Counted from the stretch's first letter, positions 16,980-26,530 are shown. The stretch is 42,255 bases of DNA from Candidatus Anammoxibacter sp. (GCA_021777105.1 JAIQZQ010000006.1:1-42255); one strand, 5' to 3'. Notes: generated by a model not told the origin, from the sequence alone. Numbers and translations are program-made.

Positions 16980-17007
16980 TTGAAGCTGTCTACAAGACTG
17001 CTTCAGC
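16980..17007. repeat. dispersed palindrome R3 (GTCTACAAGACTGCTTC), copy 1
   Basis: Contains GAAGCTGTCTACAAGACTGCTTC, which pairs with itself around TACAAGA. Related copies at 39549-39578 and 39651-39680. Confidence 0.65.
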
Positions 17008-17118
17008 TAAAAGATATTATTTGTTTTGAAAAATAACACACCCCTTGTTCCCCTCTTTTTAGAGGGGAGGTTGGCCGTTTTTGTTTTTTGCCTTTTTACT
17101 TGCCTGGTTTATCCGGGT

Positions 17119-18873
17119 TTATTTCTTTACTGATATAAATATTGATTGGCCGCCGGTAAGCGCCCATTCCGTCTTTATCCTGTGCGCGTCTTCAGTGGCC
17201 AATAGGGTAGTGCCGCTATATGTGGGCCAGGCCATTACCGTGAGCAGTGAAGGCGGAAGGGCGGCAAATTGTTCTCCTTTATAAGAGACTCCTTTTTTCG
17301 GCAACATTGCTCTGACTACCAGTTCATTGTTTGGTTCGGATTCGTTTAACAGGTCAACTAGTTGTTCGAAGTTTGCCGGCCTGTATTTGCCCGGCGATCT
17401 TGCCATATTTATGGTCATGTTCTGGTTTGAAGCGCAGGCGGTTATAACTATTTTGCTTCCTGGTTTTGCGTAGTGCGGGATTTTTAACTTTACGCTTTTT
17501 TGTTGGAGCTTGCCCCTGTACGGCCGTAATTTTACATTAACGGTAACGTCGCCGCCGGGGGGGACAACGCTTTTATTAACGCTAATGTTGTCGATTTGGG
17601 CCGCTTTTGGTTCGTTTTCAATTTTTGCGGTAAATTCAATCTTTTCAATATTTACGGCTCTGAATTTATTGTTAAGCAGTATGTTTATCGGTTGTATGAT
17701 TTCGGATACGGATAGCCATCCGGTGTTTACGCCAAAAAACAGATCTTTCAGTTTTATGGGCTCTTTAAGACCGGTAATGAAAATTTTAAGCACCATTTTA
17801 ACAAAAATTTCGCCGGATTGTTTTTCAGTGGAAAGTATTGAGTTTAGAAAAGCCATTTGGCATAAATTTGCGGTAAACAGGCTGTTATGTATGATTTCAA
17901 AGTCGTAACTGGAGTCAATATAACTTTTTATTTCGACATGGCATGGTATCATGTTTGAATATTCGCCTATAATACCCGCTATAGCGGTCTTTCTATCCTG
18001 GCTGATTCTGCCAAGGACGTTTGTGGGGGATGCCATTTTGGCTGAAAGTGAAAGGCTCGGCAAAGTTGTATGAACATACGCGCCGGACATGGGTATGTCA
18101 AGTTCGCCCATTTGCATAAACGGATGGCCGAACGCAAGAATCTGTTTGCCTTTTCTATATGATACGGTGCCGACTGCGGTCGCGCTTATATCGCCTCTGA
18201 CAAGTTGCGCCGCAACCGCCGAACCGGGAACCAAATCTTCTTCCCTAAGAATAGTTCCATTGTTGCCGCCGCTTTGAATGGGAGTCATTCCAAGTGTATC
18301 GAGTTCAGAGCCCATAATGTCAAGGACGCGGCTATCAAAACCTGAAACCATTAAAGGCGTCTTTATCGGCATAAATCTCGCCTGGCCGTATCGTTCCGCG
18401 GCATTTGATTTTACGGCTAACGGGGCGGATGTTTTAATGGCGTGTTTGCTTGATTGCGTATCTATGTCGAGGATTTTTAACATTTCGGCAATTGGTGTAA
18501 CGCCGGCGATAGGCTCTTTTGCAAACGGCCAGGCATAAGACAAGGCTCCAATTATTTTGCCGTTTATATATATTGGACTGCCGCTCATGCCTGAAATTAT
18601 CCCTGCTTTGTCAACTACCGGGCTTGAACATTTAACCAGTATGAGGTCATTTTTGGCGTTGTAATTGTTAAGCACACCGAGTATTTCAACATTAAAGGTC
18701 TCGATTCTGGTCCCCGAGAAAACAGTCTTGCCGTACCCCTTCATTCCCGGCTCTAACTGGTTGATATCCATTATTTCATCGCTTTTAACAGCGTTGTATT
18801 GATCGCAATGCGCATAACCGCAAAACAGGATCATATGGAGGACGGCAATGAGTATGATTGGATATCGTTTCAT
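17119..18873 (-). CDS. SpoIVB-type (peptidase S55) domain protein
   Basis: A 584-residue exported protein with an N-terminal signal peptide (hydrophobic residues 5-22). The S55 core is clear: MDINQLEPGMKGYGKTVFSG at residues 35-54, then LILVKCSSP and the nucleophile motif GIISGMSGSPIYINGK with Ser97 as the likely catalytic serine, plus the family's AFGHPF segment. SpoIVB is a sporulation signalling protease, but this family is also found in non-sporulating bacteria, where its role is unknown; nothing here indicates sporulation. The C-terminal half (about residues 300-584) looks beta-rich and lacks known domains. Same orientation as the propeller-like gene after it. Confidence 0.75.
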   Translation of the reverse strand: MKRYPIILIAVLHMILFCGYAHCDQYNAVKSDEIMDINQLEPGMKGYGKTVFSGTRIETFNVEILGVLNNYNAKNDLILVKCSSPVVDKAGIISGMSGSPIYINGKIIGALSYAWPFAKEPIAGVTPIAEMLKILDIDTQSSKHAIKTSAPLAVKSNAAERYGQARFMPIKTPLMVSGFDSRVLDIMGSELDTLGMTPIQSGGNNGTILREEDLVPGSAVAAQLVRGDISATAVGTVSYRKGKQILAFGHPFMQMGELDIPMSGAYVHTTLPSLSLSAKMASPTNVLGRISQDRKTAIAGIIGEYSNMIPCHVEIKSYIDSSYDFEIIHNSLFTANLCQMAFLNSILSTEKQSGEIFVKMVLKIFITGLKEPIKLKDLFFGVNTGWLSVSEIIQPINILLNNKFRAVNIEKIEFTAKIENEPKAAQIDNISVNKSVVPPGGDVTVNVKLRPYRGKLQQKSVKLKIPHYAKPGSKIVITACASNQNMTINMARSPGKYRPANFEQLVDLLNESEPNNELVVRAMLPKKGVSYKGEQFAALPPSLLTVMAWPTYSGTTLLATEDAHRIKTEWALTGGQSIFISVKK

Positions 18874-19192
18874 AATATTATGAGTGGCATAAAATGAGTT
18901 TTTGCTGTTTATAAAAAAACTAAGCGCAATTTAACAGGTCAGGTTTGGCGTGTCAAGTGTGAAAGGATATAAAAAGGCGCCTAATACATAAATTGATCGA
19001 TCTCTTTTAATTATTTAAAGCTATAAAAAATCAATATATGGCTCTATCATTTTAACAAATATTTTCTAAATAAGAGTGTATATAAAGATAGGTTTTTTGT
19101 TCTAACTTGTTTTGGTTAAACGGTTTATATGTAAATCGTAGGGCTTGCTTTTAGATGAAGGTTATACCCTCCATTTTTCCTCTAATTTGATT
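18874..19192. other. divergent intergenic region before the acetyl-CoA cluster
   Basis: About 320 bp separating the S55 gene from the CO dehydrogenase cluster; AT-rich. Apart from the promoter annotated next, I see no RNA gene, repeat or riboswitch-like conserved block. Confidence 0.45.
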
Positions 19193-19221
19193 TTGCAATA
19201 TTACCATCATTTTGTTATGAT
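19193..19221 (+). promoter_or_regulatory. sigma70-like promoter of the CO dehydrogenase/acetyl-CoA synthase cluster
   Basis: TTGCAA (19193-19198) and TATGAT (19216-19221) are separated by exactly 17 bp. Transcription would start near 19228, leaving a leader of about 50 bases before the first gene. Confidence 0.55.
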
Positions 19222-19279
19222 TGTAGACTTTGAATAAATTAAGCCCGTTATTGATGGATATTTAGAAAGTGAAAAATTA

Positions 19280-20050
19280 ATGAAAATAGCAGTTTCCGGC
19301 AAAGGCGGCGTTGGCAAAACTACTTTGGTTGCAACGTTGGCTCACGTATTTTCTAAAAAAGGATCGGATGTTATAGCGATTGACGCTGATCCGGACGCAA
19401 ATCTGGCATCGGCTTTAGGGTTTTCGGATGCGACCGATATTGTGCCTGTTTGCAATATGAAGGAGCTGATAAGCGAGCGGACAGGATCAAGCGAGGAGAC
19501 TTACGGCAAGTTTTTTAAACTGAACCCATTGGTTTCAGACTTGCCTGATAAGCTTGCGCATGAGATTAACGGAATGAAATTTATCTCTCTCGGCGCCATT
19601 AAACGCGGGGGAGGTGGTTGCGCTTGTCCTGAGAATGTCTTCCTCAAATCGCTGTTAACTCATTTAATATTGCTGCGGGAAGAAGTTGTTGTGGTTGATA
19701 TGGAAGCGGGCATAGAGCACCTTGGCCGGGCAACAGTGCAGGCTGTTGACGCGCTTATAGTTGTAATGGAACCCGGGATGCGAAGCGTTCAAACTTTTCA
19801 TCAGGTTGAGAAACTGGGAAAAGACATTGGCATAAAAAAAGTGTTTGCCGTTTTAAATAAAGTGGCAAATGCAAGGCAAAGAGAGATTGTCGAAAAGGAA
19901 TTGAAAGGAGTTCCTTTGCTGGGTAGCATATCTTTTAGCGATGGTATTGCCGAGGCTGATTTGATGGGCAAGCCCGCTTTTGATAATAATAAACAGTTAA
20001 TCTCTGAAGTTGAAGAGATTCTTTCTAATTTGGAGGAGGGTAAAAAATGA
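19280..20050 (+). CDS. cooC: CO dehydrogenase nickel-insertion ATPase
   Basis: A 256-residue MinD/ParA-like P-loop ATPase of the CooC family, which dimerises through a CxC motif that binds Ni/Zn and helps insert nickel into the CODH C-cluster. Walker A is SGKGGVGKTT (residues 7-16), a switch DADPDAN follows at 36-42, and the CxC is at Cys114-Cys116 within GGGGCACPEN. Its last four bases (ATGA) overlap the start of the CODH gene, so translation is coupled and the chaperone is made with its client. Ribosome binding site weak (GAAAGTGA). The pairing supports CooC over other MinD-like ATPases. Confidence 0.85.
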   Translation: MKIAVSGKGGVGKTTLVATLAHVFSKKGSDVIAIDADPDANLASALGFSDATDIVPVCNMKELISERTGSSEETYGKFFKLNPLVSDLPDKLAHEINGMKFISLGAIKRGGGGCACPENVFLKSLLTHLILLREEVVVVDMEAGIEHLGRATVQAVDALIVVMEPGMRSVQTFHQVEKLGKDIGIKKVFAVLNKVANARQREIVEKELKGVPLLGSISFSDGIAEADLMGKPAFDNNKQLISEVEEILSNLEEGKK

Positions 20051-22011
20051 GAAAAGAGAAAGTAAAGAATTATAAGGGCGAAGATCAGGTGGCTCTTGAT
20101 GTTTTAAAGAACATGAAAGAGCAGGGTTTGGAAAGCACGTTTGACAGATATCAAAATCAACAGCCTCAATGCGGATTTGGCAGCACAGGGCTATGTTGCA
20201 GGCATTGCCAGATGGGGCCTTGCAATATTGATCCTTTTGGCCGCGGAGCGCAAACCGGTGTTTGCGGCGCCGACGCCAACACTATCGCCGCCAGGCATTT
20301 CTTAAGAATAGTCGCGGCGGGCAGCGCGGCGCATTCAGATCATGGCCGTTCAGTTGCGCATCTTTTTATTTCCACTGCTAGGGGAGAAGCTCCGGGTTAT
20401 GAGATAAAAGACAAAGAGAAGCTTTTTATGTTGGCTGAGATATTTGATGTTAAAACAGAGGGGCGCGAATTAAAAGAGATTGCGGAAGAAGTGGGCGAGA
20501 TGGGGCTTGCTGAGTTCGGAAAGGCGTATGGATACCAGAGGTTGGTTGTCCGCGCTCCTGAAAACAGGCAAAAAGTTTGGGAAAAACTCGGCATTACGCC
20601 TAGGGCGATTGACAGGGAAGTTACTGAATCTATGCATAGAAGCGGAATGGGAACCGACCAGGATTTTAAAAATATTATTAGTCAGGCAAGCAGGGTTTCC
20701 TTAGCTGATGGATGGGGCGGCGCTATGTTGGCTACCGAGATGCAGGATGCTTTGTTCGGCACGCCTAAACCTGTTCACGGCAAGGCAAACATGGGCGTCT
20801 TTAAAAAAGACACTGTTAATGTGGTTGTGCATGGTCACGAGCCGCAGGTTTCTGAAATGGTTGCTGTTGTCGCTCAGGATCCGGAAATGATAAAACTGGC
20901 AAATGAAGCGGGGGCCAAAGACGGTATAACTATTGGCGGAATCTGTTGCACTGCTAATGAGTTGTTAGTTAGGCACGGCATACCGCTGGCCGGGCATTTG
21001 AAGATGCAGGAATTGATTATCGCCACAGGCGCAATTGAGGCTGTGGTTGTTGATGTTCAGTGCATTATGCAGGCGGATGTAGACCTTTCAAACGAGTTCC
21101 ACACCAAAGTTATAACTACATCTTCCAAAGCGAAGATATCAGGCGCCTCTCATATTGAGGTTACTGACGAGAATGCTTTGGCAAAAGCGAAAGAGATTAT
21201 AAAAATAGCTATAGATAATTACGGCAACCGCGACAATGAGACTATTAATATTCCAAAGGTAAAACAGTCCGACGTTGTAGTGGGCTTTAGCCATGAGACT
21301 ATTAAATACATGTTAGGCGGCAAGTTCAGGGCTTCATACCGTCCGTTAAACGATAATATTATTAACGGCCGCATCAGAGGGGTAGCAGGAGTTGTTGGTT
21401 GCGCAAGCTCAACAGTATGGCCTGACAAACGTCCTTACCTTGATTTGGTTAAGGAGTTAATAGCCAACAATGTTCTTGTTGTTCAGACAGGTTGCGCTGC
21501 GGCGGAATGCGCCAGGGGAGGCCTGATGGTTCCTGAATTTAAAAAGTATGCCGGAGAAGGCTTAAGAGAAGTCTGCGAAGCAGTTGGGATACCTCCGGTT
21601 CTGCATTCAGGTTCTTGCGTGGATAACAGCCGGATTCTGATTGCGCTTTCTGAATTAGTTGCCGAAGGCGGTTTGGGCAACGACTTTAGCGAGTTGCCGG
21701 CTGCAGGCACATGCCTTGACTGGATGCATGAAAAGGCTTTGACTATCGGACAATATTTTGTCGCATCGGGAGCGTACATTGTGTTTGGAACGGAATCTCC
21801 GGTTGCCGGAGCTCCTGACGTTCACAAATACCTTACAGAAGGCATTGAGGAGGAGACAGGCGGGAAATGGGCGTTTGAGCCTGATCATTCCAAGATCGCA
21901 AAAATGTTGATTGCTGCGATAGAACATAAACGCGACTTGCTTGGCATTAATGAGAAGAAGGAAAGAAAGCTTTATGATATGGAAGATAGAAGAAAACTTG
22001 AGGTTGTCTAA
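20047..22011 (+). CDS. acsA: anaerobic carbon-monoxide dehydrogenase catalytic subunit
   Basis: Ni-Fe-S CO dehydrogenase, 654 residues, reversibly reducing CO2 to CO for acetyl-CoA synthase. The cluster D and B cysteines are in place (Cys42, Cys50, Cys51, Cys54, Cys59, Cys73, within CGFGSTGLCCRHCQMGPC and GVCGAD). C-cluster ligands are recognisable in GHEPQVSEM (His), GGICCTANELL, VDVQCIMQ, VVGCASS, QTGCAAAECARGG and HSGSCVDNSR. Together with the adjacent acsB this makes the acetogenic CODH/ACS enzyme rather than a stand-alone CooS. Start overlaps cooC by four bases. Confidence 0.95.
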   Translation: MRKEKVKNYKGEDQVALDVLKNMKEQGLESTFDRYQNQQPQCGFGSTGLCCRHCQMGPCNIDPFGRGAQTGVCGADANTIAARHFLRIVAAGSAAHSDHGRSVAHLFISTARGEAPGYEIKDKEKLFMLAEIFDVKTEGRELKEIAEEVGEMGLAEFGKAYGYQRLVVRAPENRQKVWEKLGITPRAIDREVTESMHRSGMGTDQDFKNIISQASRVSLADGWGGAMLATEMQDALFGTPKPVHGKANMGVFKKDTVNVVVHGHEPQVSEMVAVVAQDPEMIKLANEAGAKDGITIGGICCTANELLVRHGIPLAGHLKMQELIIATGAIEAVVVDVQCIMQADVDLSNEFHTKVITTSSKAKISGASHIEVTDENALAKAKEIIKIAIDNYGNRDNETINIPKVKQSDVVVGFSHETIKYMLGGKFRASYRPLNDNIINGRIRGVAGVVGCASSTVWPDKRPYLDLVKELIANNVLVVQTGCAAAECARGGLMVPEFKKYAGEGLREVCEAVGIPPVLHSGSCVDNSRILIALSELVAEGGLGNDFSELPAAGTCLDWMHEKALTIGQYFVASGAYIVFGTESPVAGAPDVHKYLTEGIEEETGGKWAFEPDHSKIAKMLIAAIEHKRDLLGINEKKERKLYDMEDRRKLEVV

Positions 22012-22126
22012 TAAACGTCGGTTATTTGTTACGTCAATCGCGTAAATAATACTATATTGTTTTTAGTAATCGTGACCCACATTGGGAAAGGATACCGGGT
22101 TATATGAATAAAGGGAGGATTTTAAC

Positions 22127-24307
22127 GTGTCAAAGATAATTTGTTCCGCGGCGATTCGCGGTGCGCATAAAATAGTAGTGCAGGCGGAAGAGAAGCTGCA
22201 AAAGACAATTGAGGAGAAGGGGCCGGACGCTACGGTCGAGTTTCCAAATACCGGCTATTATTTGCCGATTATTTATTCAATGACCGGTATCCCGGTGAAA
22301 AAACTTTCAGATTGCAACCAGGTATTGAAAGAGGCAAGGGATTTGTTGCCTCCGATTCCGCGGGAAAGTAATCATCTCCCATATCTGGGAAACACTCTTG
22401 ACGCCGGCATGGCAACACTGTTTGCCGAAGAGGTTATTGAGGCGTGCAGGTATATGGTAGGGCCTAATCCGGTTGACGATATCTGGCTTGGCGCCGCCGA
22501 CGACATTATTTTGCGCGAAAGGGGAATTGAGTTTGTTGACGGCTCTGCTCCCGGATTTGCCGCTATTGTCGGCGCTGCCCCAACAAATGAGATTGCGGTA
22601 AAGATTGCCCGTCAATTGCAGGAGATGAATCTCTATGTTTTCATGTCCGCAAGCACCGACGGCAAGACCTTTTCACAGCAGCTTGCTGAAGAAGGCGTGC
22701 AATTGGGCTGGGAAACCAGGCTGGTGCCTTTCGGCAAAGAGATAACTTCTACTATCTATTCGCTTGGTTTTGCGTCAAGGGCGGCTCTGTCTTTTGGCGG
22801 AGTTAAAGAGGGCGATTACAGGAAAAATCTTCTTTATAATAAAAACAGAATATTTGCGTTTGTTTTGGCGTTGGGCGAAGTGGATGATGAAAAATACGCT
22901 AACGCAGCGGGAGCCATTAACTACGGCTTCCCAACAATAGCCGATACTAATATACCTGAGATTCTTCCAACCGGTGTTTGCACATACGAACATGTAGTTT
23001 CAAATATTCCTCATGACAAGATTGTGGATAAATGCGTCGAGGTTCGAGGTCTAAAGGTCGCAGTTGCTAAAGTTTCGATTCCTGTCTCTTACGGCGCGGC
23101 TTTTGAAGGCGAGAGGATTAGGAAAGACGACATGCAGATTGAAATAGGCGGGCCTAAAGCCCCGGCGTTTGAGTATGTCTGCACAAAAGATGTGAGCGAA
23201 GTTGAGGACGGCAAGATTGAAGTGATAGGCCCTGATCTTGATAAAATCCCTGAAGGCCCGGGTGTTGCTCTAGGTATATTTGTAGAGGTTGCCGGACGAA
23301 AAATGCAGTCGGATTTTGAGCCGATCTTTGAACGAAGAATGCACCATTACCTTGGCGAAGCCCAAGGCTTTTTTCATATGGGGCAACGAGACATTATTCG
23401 CCATAGAATAAGCAAAAATGCCTTTGCCGCCGGTATGAGACTTGAACATATCGGCACGATTATTCACTCAAAATTTCATGAAGAGTTTAACTCAATTATG
23501 GACAAGGTTCAAATAACCTTATATACAAACAAAGCTGATGTTGAGGAGAAACTGGTTGAAGTGCGCAAAGCTTATCATGGACGAGATGAGAGGTTGAAAG
23601 GCATGACGGATGACTCGGCTAATGTATTTTATAGCTGCACACTTTGCCAGAGTTTTGCTCCAACGCATGTGTGTGTTGTTACTCCTGAGAGATCGGGTTT
23701 ATGCGGCTCCGTTAGTTGGCTTGACGGCAAGGCCGGGTATGAGATATCTCCTACAGGGCCAAATCAGCCTATTGAAAAAGGCAAGTTGGTTGATCCTGCG
23801 TTAGGTCAGTTTGAAGGCACAAATGATTTCATTTATAACAATTCAAACAGAGAGCTGGAAAAAGTTAGCCTTTACAGCATTATGGCTGATCCTATGACCA
23901 GTTGCGGCTGTTTTGAATGCATATCAGCCATGTTGCCGATGACAAACGGCATTATGACGGTTGATCGCGACTATCAGGATATGACGCCATGCGGCATGAA
24001 ATTTTCAACCCTGGCCGGCACTGTAGGCGGTGGTTTGCAAACTCCGGGTTTTATGGGCCATAGCAAGTTTTATATGAGCAGCAAAAAATTTGTTTCAGCC
24101 GACGGCGGTTTAGCCAGGCTTGTATGGATGCCAAAAGCTTTGAAAGACGAGATCGGAGAAATGATTGAAGCGACAGCTAAATCTTTAGGTCTTGAGGACT
24201 TTTTAAGCAAAATTGCGGATGAGACGGTTGCGCAGACCGAGGAAGAGGTTGTTGAGTACCTGCAAAAAGTAAATCATCCGGCGCTTGCCCTTGATCCAAT
24301 GATTTAA
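22127..24307 (+). CDS. acsB: CO-methylating acetyl-CoA synthase, alpha subunit
   Basis: 726-residue acetyl-CoA synthase (AcsB/CdhC), which joins the methyl of the corrinoid protein, CO from the CODH tunnel and CoA at the A-cluster. The cubane ligands are Cys504, Cys507, Cys516 and Cys526 (CTLCQSFAPTHVC and GLC), and the proximal and distal nickel ligands are Cys593 and Cys595 in SCGCFEC. They are spaced exactly as in the Moorella enzyme (506, 509, 518, 528, 595, 597), offset by two. Full length, including the N-terminal CODH-contact domain. Translation starts with GTG; GGGAGG is placed well upstream. Follows acsA by 115 bp. Confidence 0.96.
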   Translation: MSKIICSAAIRGAHKIVVQAEEKLQKTIEEKGPDATVEFPNTGYYLPIIYSMTGIPVKKLSDCNQVLKEARDLLPPIPRESNHLPYLGNTLDAGMATLFAEEVIEACRYMVGPNPVDDIWLGAADDIILRERGIEFVDGSAPGFAAIVGAAPTNEIAVKIARQLQEMNLYVFMSASTDGKTFSQQLAEEGVQLGWETRLVPFGKEITSTIYSLGFASRAALSFGGVKEGDYRKNLLYNKNRIFAFVLALGEVDDEKYANAAGAINYGFPTIADTNIPEILPTGVCTYEHVVSNIPHDKIVDKCVEVRGLKVAVAKVSIPVSYGAAFEGERIRKDDMQIEIGGPKAPAFEYVCTKDVSEVEDGKIEVIGPDLDKIPEGPGVALGIFVEVAGRKMQSDFEPIFERRMHHYLGEAQGFFHMGQRDIIRHRISKNAFAAGMRLEHIGTIIHSKFHEEFNSIMDKVQITLYTNKADVEEKLVEVRKAYHGRDERLKGMTDDSANVFYSCTLCQSFAPTHVCVVTPERSGLCGSVSWLDGKAGYEISPTGPNQPIEKGKLVDPALGQFEGTNDFIYNNSNRELEKVSLYSIMADPMTSCGCFECISAMLPMTNGIMTVDRDYQDMTPCGMKFSTLAGTVGGGLQTPGFMGHSKFYMSSKKFVSADGGLARLVWMPKALKDEIGEMIEATAKSLGLEDFLSKIADETVAQTEEEVVEYLQKVNHPALALDPMI

Positions 24308-24347
24308 ATAACTATTTGCGGGAATTAATAATTAAAACGGAGTTGAA

Positions 24348-24938
24348 ATGGTTATAAAGTGTGACTGTGATAAAGATGAAAAAGATGATAAAAAGGATGA
24401 AGGCGTAACCGGCAAATTCTTAAAGACGAGAACGGTTTTAGTCTCCGACGCAATAAACAAGAAAATGGCTGAGAAGATAATAAGTCAACTTCTTCTTTTA
24501 GAGCAGGAAGATCCCGACAAAGAGATAAAGGTGTTTATCAATTCTCCGGGAGGCGACGCTGACGCAGGTTTTGCCATACTTGATATGATAAGATTTGTTA
24601 AACCAAAGGTAAAAGCTATTTGCGCAGGCGTTGCTGCAAGCGCGGCGGTAATAATACTTTTGGGGGCCAAAAAGGAAGACAGGTTCAGTTTGCCTAATGC
24701 CCGTGTTTTGATACATCAACCTTCAACCGGTATACAAGGCACTGCCGCCGATATTCAGATTGAGGCGAGCGAAATTTTGAAATGCCGCGAGAAGATCAAT
24801 AAATTAATAGCAGCTGAAACAGGGCAATCTTTAGAAAAGGTTGAAAACGACACTAAACGAAATCTATGGATTTCAGCGGAAGAAGCCTTGGAATATGGAT
24901 TAGTAAATAAAATTGTAGTAAATGGATCGGAATTATAA
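24348..24938 (+). CDS. ClpP-family serine peptidase
   Basis: A 196-residue member of the ClpP/crotonase fold. The catalytic triad aligns with ClpP: Ser98 (in AGVAASAAVIILLGA), His123 (in VLIHQPSTG) and Asp168 (in ENDTKRN). The family phrases INSPGGDADAG, QPSTGIQGTAADIQIEASEI and ISAEEALEYGLVNKI are intact. The N-terminus differs from classical ClpP: about 20 residues of highly charged sequence starting KCDCDKDEKDDKKDEG. It lies between acsB and acsC with gaps of only 40 and 44 bp, so it is co-transcribed with the CODH/ACS genes, which is odd because no Clp ATPase gene is nearby. Whether it works with ClpX or ClpA elsewhere, or alone, cannot be told. Confidence 0.82.
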   Translation: MVIKCDCDKDEKDDKKDEGVTGKFLKTRTVLVSDAINKKMAEKIISQLLLLEQEDPDKEIKVFINSPGGDADAGFAILDMIRFVKPKVKAICAGVAASAAVIILLGAKKEDRFSLPNARVLIHQPSTGIQGTAADIQIEASEILKCREKINKLIAAETGQSLEKVENDTKRNLWISAEEALEYGLVNKIVVNGSEL

Positions 24939-24982
24939 AACGATTCCACAAAATTTAATTGTGAAAGGATGGTCTTTTTATT

Positions 24983-26320
24983 ATGGCGCTTACAGGATTA
25001 GACATATTTAAATTACTGCCTAAAACAAATTGTAAGAAATGCGGCAAACCTACTTGTCTTGCGTTTGCAATGCAAATGGCTCAAAAGAAAGCAAGTCTGG
25101 ATGAATGCCCTGATGTTAGCGAGGAATCAAAAGGCAAGCTTGGCTCGGCTTCAGCCCCTCCAATAAAGCTGGTTTCAATAGGCAGAGGAGATAAAGAAGT
25201 TAAAGTAGGCGAGGAAAACGTGCTCTTTAGACATGAAGAGAAGTTTTACAACCCAACAGGCGTGGCCGTTACCATAGGTGACGATCTAGACGAGGCCGGT
25301 TTAAAAGAGAGGCTTGATAAAATAAATGCTTTGAAGTTTCATAGAGTCGGAACTGATATAGAGATTGATCTTGCGGCGGTTGTCAACAAAAGCGGAGATG
25401 CGGGCAAATTTGCGGCTGCGGCTAAATATGTTAGCGCAAACACGCATCTTTCAATGATTCTGGATTCAAATTCGGTTGATAATATGAAGGCCGCTATAGG
25501 CGAGTGCGGGGATAAAAAGCCTTTGGTTCACGGCGCTGACAACGGCAATCTTGACGGTATGGCAATGCTTGCCAAAGAGAATAAATGCCCATTGGGCGTT
25601 AAAGCCGGCTCTTTAGAAGAGCTTGCCGACCTTGCCGAGAACGCTAAAAAAGCCGGAGTTGAAGACGTTGTTCTAAATTATGACGGTCCAGGTTTAAAAG
25701 ATAATCTAAAAGGTTTGACCACAATACGAAGAGCTGCTTTAAAAAAGAACTTCAGAACGTTCGGTTTTCCAACAATCAATTTCGTAAACGACGATGATCC
25801 ATTTCAGGAGACATCAAATGCCTCTGCTTATCTTGCCAAATATAGCGGAATTGTGGCTGTAAACGGCCTTGAGCCATGGCAAATAATGCCATTGCTTACT
25901 GTTAGACAAAATGTATACACTGATCCTCAAAAACCTGTTCAGGTTGAAGCGAAGCTTCATGAAGTCGGACAGCCTGATGAGAATTCTCCAGTGATGTTTA
26001 CAACAAACTTCTCCTTAACTTACTACACTGTTGAAGGCGAGGTTGAAGCGAGCAGGATTGCGTCGTACATTATTCCTGTGGACACCGAAGGCACATCAGT
26101 GCTGACCGCATATTCAGGCGATAAACTCAACGAAAAAGTTGTCCTAAAAGCGATTACAGATTCGAAAATTGAGGAGAAGGTTAAACATCGCAAATTAATA
26201 ATACCCGGCTTGATCGCAGTATTGGCCGCTAAACTGAAAGACGAATTAAAAGATTGGGAAATTCTGGTTGGTCCTAAAGAAGCGTCAGGATTATCTTCAT
26301 TTTTAAAATCTAACTGGTAA
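24983..26320 (+). CDS. acsC: corrinoid iron-sulfur protein large (gamma) subunit
   Basis: 445-residue large subunit of the corrinoid Fe-S protein (AcsC/CdhE), which carries methyl-cobamide from AcsE to acetyl-CoA synthase. The N-terminal domain binds a 4Fe-4S cluster through Cys17, Cys20, Cys25 and Cys42 (TNCKKCGKPTC and DECP). The central TIM-barrel-like region contacts the small subunit, and a C-terminal cobamide-binding region follows. GAAAGGA precedes the ATG. Ends 384 bp before the activator gene; that gap carries a putative antisense-strand RNA gene. Confidence 0.93.
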   Translation: MALTGLDIFKLLPKTNCKKCGKPTCLAFAMQMAQKKASLDECPDVSEESKGKLGSASAPPIKLVSIGRGDKEVKVGEENVLFRHEEKFYNPTGVAVTIGDDLDEAGLKERLDKINALKFHRVGTDIEIDLAAVVNKSGDAGKFAAAAKYVSANTHLSMILDSNSVDNMKAAIGECGDKKPLVHGADNGNLDGMAMLAKENKCPLGVKAGSLEELADLAENAKKAGVEDVVLNYDGPGLKDNLKGLTTIRRAALKKNFRTFGFPTINFVNDDDPFQETSNASAYLAKYSGIVAVNGLEPWQIMPLLTVRQNVYTDPQKPVQVEAKLHEVGQPDENSPVMFTTNFSLTYYTVEGEVEASRIASYIIPVDTEGTSVLTAYSGDKLNEKVVLKAITDSKIEEKVKHRKLIIPGLIAVLAAKLKDELKDWEILVGPKEASGLSSFLKSNW

Positions 26321-26341
26321 TGAAATAAACAACTGATTTGT

Positions 26342-26400
26342 AAAAAAGGAAAACCTGCCTATCGAAATCAAGTTTTAACGAGCAGGTTTTCAGATTCGCT
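26342..26400 (-). terminator. minus-strand Rho-independent terminator
   Basis: Read on the minus strand, AAAACCTGC (26400-26392) pairs with GCAGGTTTT (26358-26350) and is followed by CCTTTTTT. On the plus strand the same hairpin is followed by CAGATTCG with no U-run, so termination is stronger for leftward transcription. The 33-base loop is long but can fold further. Confidence 0.55.
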
Positions 26401-26524
26401 ACTGCCTAGAGGGCTCTAAGTTCTCTCAGATTATACATATGCTCATATGGAGCATATGTATAACCATTCTCTTTGATGATTTTTCACCTGTCGGTGGGCA
26501 CGAACCTCCATTTTTAAATTGGCT
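26342..26524 (-). ncRNA. candidate small RNA, about 183 nt, between acsC and acsV
   Basis: A near-consensus promoter directs leftward transcription from about 26524; a terminator ends it at about 26342. The span has no ORF. It folds around a long perfect hairpin TTATACATATGCTC/GAGCATATGTATAA in the middle, and the arms CAGGT (5') and ACCTG (3') could close the outer part. Length and rod-like layout would suit a 6S-like RNA or another regulatory RNA, but I recognise no conserved sequence. Sense to the minus strand and inside an operon gap, it could also affect expression of the activator gene. Confidence 0.5.
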
Positions 26525-26530
26525 GACGAT

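Noticed and set aside
17119..18873. Sporulation signalling protease in the strict sense
   Set aside because: The S55 domain is clear, but no other sporulation gene is present and the family occurs in non-spore-formers.
26430..26470. Long ATACATATGCTC/GAGCATATGTAT hairpin considered as an operator or terminator
   Set aside because: No U-tract on either strand; better explained as part of the minus-strand RNA candidate.
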